The notes under the pieces were generated by a model. It did no database searches. It saw only the letters and a list, made by a program, of their open reading frames with translations, and was not told the DNA's origin. Both the position numbers and the translations under genes were made by a program. From Micrococcaceae bacterium UBA4005 (GTDB lineage Bacteria > Actinomycetota > Actinomycetes > Actinomycetales > Micrococcaceae), in the NCBI GenBank assembly GCA_002384315.1, contig DGBL01000099.1:1-10353 (forward strand): a stretch of DNA of 10,353 bases. The letters run 5' to 3'. Shown in pieces: positions 8,542 through 10,353 of the stretch. Each line of letters begins with the position of its first letter. Position 1 is the stretch's first letter.

Positions 8542-9645
8542 TTACTTGGGGCTTGCCGCGGATTCGACCGTGAGCTCGCCGGAAATGATCTTCGCCTGGA
8601 TCTCCTCGAGCTGTGTCTGCAGCTCCGCAGGCACGTTCTTTTCCTGGTCGTGGAAGGGTGCCAGCGCCACACCCCCGTTTTCGAGGGTCCCCACGTAAGG
8701 TGTGTTGTCGAAGTCGCCCTCGACGTCGGTGCGGATAACTTCCTCCACAGCGTCACCCATGAGCTTCATGACCGAGGTAAGGATGACGTCCTGGCCCTTG
8801 CCTGCGGTTTCGAAACCGTCCGAGTCCACCCAAATCACTTTGGCGTCCGCGCCGGACGCATTGGCCTCAGTCACGGCGTCGATCGTGCCCAGGCCCACCG
8901 GACCGGCGACAGGCATGATGATGTCGGCCCCCTCGTTGATGAAGTTCTGGGTGTTGGTTTTACCCGCGGCCTGGTCGTCAAACCCGCCGATGAAGGTTCC
9001 ATTCTGGGTTTTCTTGTCCCAACCCAGCAGCTGGACGTCGGCGCCGTTCTGCTCGTTGTAGTAATCCACCCCGTCGGAGAAACCATCCATGAAGATGGTC
9101 ACGGTCGGGATATTCAGTCCGCCAAACGTGGCAACCTTGCCAGTCTCGCTCACTCCAGCGGCAGCGAACCCGGCGAGGAAAGCGGCCTGCGCGGTGTCGT
9201 AGACAATCGGCTTGACGTTGGGAAGATCGATCGAACTGTCATCGACGATCGTGAAATTCTGGTCGGGCGCAGCTTCCGCTGCCGCCTTGGTGGTGTCGGC
9301 GAGCAGGAATCCTACAGTGATGGTTAGGTCGCAACCAGCCTGGACCATGCTGTCCACATTCGGTCCAAAGTCGGTCTCCGCCTGCGATTCGGCCTGGTTG
9401 ATCTTGATCCCAAGATCCGCTTCGGCCTTTTTGAGCCCCTCGTAGCTGGACTGGTTGAAGGAGCGGTCATCGAAACCGCCGGAGTCCGAAACCATGCAAC
9501 CGAGGTAGTCGACGGCCTCTGCCGTGGGGCTCGCGCCAGCGTCCTCCGCAGGCGGCGCGGCACAGGCGCTGAGCACCAGTGCGGACACGCCGAGAACGAC
9601 GGCGGAGAAGCCGGTGGGACGAATTGTACGCAGTGATTTATTCAA
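8542..9645 (-). CDS. BMP/PnrA-family nucleoside-binding lipoprotein
   Basis: Extracytoplasmic substrate-binding protein of the importer, anchored to the membrane by lipid. The 367-residue product has a basic N-region, a hydrophobic core and a lipobox LSAC (25-28, C28 lipidated), followed by an acidic/Pro-rich linker. The mature domain shows the BMP-family GGFDDRSFNQSSYEGLKKA (56-74), VGFLLADTTKAAAEAAPDQNF (111-131), VATFGG (171-176), GADIIMPVAGPVGLGTIDAV (239-258), a WVDSDG motif (272-277) and the late TSVMK. Relatives (T. pallidum PnrA, B. subtilis NupN) bind purine or other nucleosides. I chose the TTG at 9645 because GGAGG (9654-9650) is 4 nt upstream and the result is a proper signal peptide. 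The frame stays open upstream to 9828, but that stretch is Arg/Trp-rich with no ribosome site and would bury the signal peptide. First gene of the presumed operon, it fits the cdd-deoA-add context. Confidence 0.93.
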   Translation of the reverse strand: MNKSLRTIRPTGFSAVVLGVSALVLSACAAPPAEDAGASPTAEAVDYLGCMVSDSGGFDDRSFNQSSYEGLKKAEADLGIKINQAESQAETDFGPNVDSMVQAGCDLTITVGFLLADTTKAAAEAAPDQNFTIVDDSSIDLPNVKPIVYDTAQAAFLAGFAAAGVSETGKVATFGGLNIPTVTIFMDGFSDGVDYYNEQNGADVQLLGWDKKTQNGTFIGGFDDQAAGKTNTQNFINEGADIIMPVAGPVGLGTIDAVTEANASGADAKVIWVDSDGFETAGKGQDVILTSVMKLMGDAVEEVIRTDVEGDFDNTPYVGTLENGGVALAPFHDQEKNVPAELQTQLEEIQAKIISGELTVESAASPK

Positions 9646-9649
9646 AGTT

Positions 9650-9654
9650 CCTCC
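9650..9654 (-). promoter_or_regulatory. Ribosome binding site that decides the TTG start of the lipoprotein gene
   Basis: Minus-strand GGAGG lies 4 nt before the TTG at 9645-9643. There is no ATG or GTG in frame between it and the signal peptide, so it is the main evidence for the unusual TTG start. Confidence 0.7.
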
Positions 9655-9879
9655 AGAAAGAAAGTAGCCCCACGCTGTTCCTCGGCCGGTGAGTGTCCGC
9701 CTCAGGGATGCTCTCGCACCCCAGGCTCTGTTTTCACTGATCCACTGTAGTTCGATCATGTCGTGGCACTGGCGACGCCGTCGGCGCCACACTATGGCAC
9801 TACTGTAACCGGCCGTGATCCGGGACACTACTGCCTACGGGGGCCTTCGTGTTTTTTCGGCCGATCGTTGGGGATTCGT

Positions 9880-9913
9880 TACCAGCCCCGGCCGGCCACG
9901 GCCGCAGCTGGTA
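9880..9913 (-). terminator. Hairpin downstream of the amidohydrolase gene, possible terminator
   Basis: Seven complementary bases (TACCAGC at 9880-9886, GCTGGTA at 9907-9913) enclose a 20-base GC-rich segment that can itself pair (GGCCGGCC and GGCC elements). It begins 25 nt after the amidohydrolase stop. No U-run follows, so it is not a classic intrinsic terminator. High-GC actinobacteria often use such hairpins without tails. Confidence 0.35.
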
Positions 9914-9938
9914 GCGCCGCCGCGATAGCCCCGCAGCG

Positions 9939-10353
9939 TTAGTGCCGCAGGCCTAGGACAGCCCGCAGCGCGGCAGCCGCCATCACTCGGATCCCGCAGG
10001 CGATAGCGTGCTCGTCCGGTATGTAGTCGCCACGGTGCAGGTCATAGGTCTCTCCCCCGTGCGATCTGGTGCCCAGGCGCATCATGGCTCCGGGCACTTC
10101 CTGCGTCATCCAGGCGAAGTCCTCGCCCCCCATCGACTGCGGAGTCAGGACGACGGCGTCGGGGCCCAGTTCCGCGCGGGCTGCAGCTTCAAGCAGTGCC
10201 GTCTCCGCCTCCGAGTTGATCACCGGCGGAACTCCGCGGATGTGTTCAAGCTTGACGTCCACCCCGAACGGCGCGGCCACCTGCCGTACCGCGGTATCGA
10301 GCAGTTCGCCCGCCGATTCCCAAGCCTCTCCGTCGAGGCAGCGCATGGTGCCG
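9939..10353 (-). CDS. M20-family amidohydrolase (N-acyl-amino-acid / hippurate hydrolase-like), C-terminal part
   Basis: The window edge removes the N-terminal two-thirds; 137 codons plus one base remain, ending in LGLRH. The fragment carries the end of the dimerisation domain (GTMRCLDGEAWES), GVPPVINSE, the metal-site motif MGGEDFAWM and the closing LHRGDYIPDEHAIACGI, in which the His is the last expected metal ligand. This pattern is the M20D group (peptidase M20 subfamily that includes HipO, AbgA/B-like and IAA-amino-acid hydrolases), which remove acyl or other groups from amino acids. The exact substrate cannot be told from this part. The frame continues past the edge, so the internal ATG at 10346 is not a start. 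It is transcribed toward the nucleoside operon, separated by about 290 bp. From memory such a gene often sits next to this BMP operon in actinobacteria, but a functional tie is unproven. Confidence 0.88.
   Translation of the reverse strand, partial: GTMRCLDGEAWESAGELLDTAVRQVAAPFGVDVKLEHIRGVPPVINSEAETALLEAAARAELGPDAVVLTPQSMGGEDFAWMTQEVPGAMMRLGTRSHGGETYDLHRGDYIPDEHAIACGIRVMAAAALRAVLGLRH

Larger units (their letters stand above)
9646..9938 (-). other. Gene-free stretch of about 290 bp, presumed promoter region of the nucleoside operon
   Basis: No coding signal is supportable here. In the direction of transcription it holds a GC-rich hairpin soon after the amidohydrolase stop, then repeats of CAGTAGTG (minus-strand copies at 9833-9826 and 9805-9798) and AGTGCCA (9801-9795 and 9770-9764), a GTGGC/GCCAC inverted pair (9763-9767 and 9786-9790), and finally the lipoprotein ribosome binding site. 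Several TANNNT hexamers occur (for example TACAGT and TAGTGT), but none has a good -35 at 16-18 bp, so I do not name a promoter. A promoter for the BMP operon should be here because the operon's first gene follows. Confidence 0.45.

Noticed and set aside
9646..9828. N-terminal extension of the lipoprotein frame to 9828
   Set aside because: The added residues are Arg/Trp-rich, lack a ribosome site, and would place the signal peptide and lipobox internally.
9852..9857. Run of six T on the plus strand as a terminator tail
   Set aside because: It would serve only plus-strand transcription, for which there is no gene, and no strong hairpin directly precedes it. On the minus strand it is an A-run.

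Overview
The window looks like a chromosomal stretch of a high-GC Gram-positive bacterium, probably an actinobacterium of the Micrococcales (Arthrobacter/Kocuria-like). Pointers are the high GC content, many GTG/TTG starts, a cytidine deaminase with the mycobacterial-style CAEC and PCGRCRQ motifs, an actinobacterial-type adenosine deaminase and a very Ala-rich MazG. The genus is inferred from general familiarity, not from a search. Every gene I can support lies on the minus strand, so the biological order runs from high to low coordinates.

Reading in the direction of transcription: (1) the C-terminal part of an M20-family amidohydrolase (10353-9939), then a gene-free stretch of about 290 bp with a possible hairpin terminator and the likely promoter region of the next operon. 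(2) A nucleoside uptake system of the BMP/PnrA type: a lipoprotein binding protein (9645-8542, TTG start), a 135-bp gap holding a striking 50-bp palindrome, a two-domain ATPase (8406-6862, GTG start), and two membrane permeases (6865-5633 and 5636-4350). The ATPase and permeases are joined by 4-nt GTGA/ATGA overlaps. (3) Salvage enzymes: cytidine deaminase cdd (4347-3919, 2 nt after the last permease), thymidine/pyrimidine-nucleoside phosphorylase deoA (3840-2557) and adenosine deaminase add (2506-1361). (4) A MazG-type NTP pyrophosphohydrolase (1351-596), 9 nt after add. (5) After a 97-bp gap, the first 166 codons of enolase, cut off by the window edge.

Together the central genes make a coherent path. 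The lipoprotein captures nucleosides and the ABC transporter brings them in. Cdd converts cytidine and deoxycytidine to uridine and deoxyuridine, and DeoA phosphorolyses thymidine and other pyrimidine nucleosides to base plus (deoxy)ribose-1-phosphate. Add converts adenosine to inosine. MazG, which hydrolyses NTPs, could be a housecleaning partner at the end of the same transcript, but that is inference.

I see no phage, IS element, CRISPR array, RNA gene or unknown protein family. The gene content is a familiar salvage operon. The most noteworthy non-coding signal is the long palindrome between the binding-protein and ATPase genes. Smaller points are a degenerate second half of MazG built on short tandem repeats, a possible leaderless start for add, repeated short motifs upstream of the lipoprotein gene, and an N-terminal membrane extension on the second permease.
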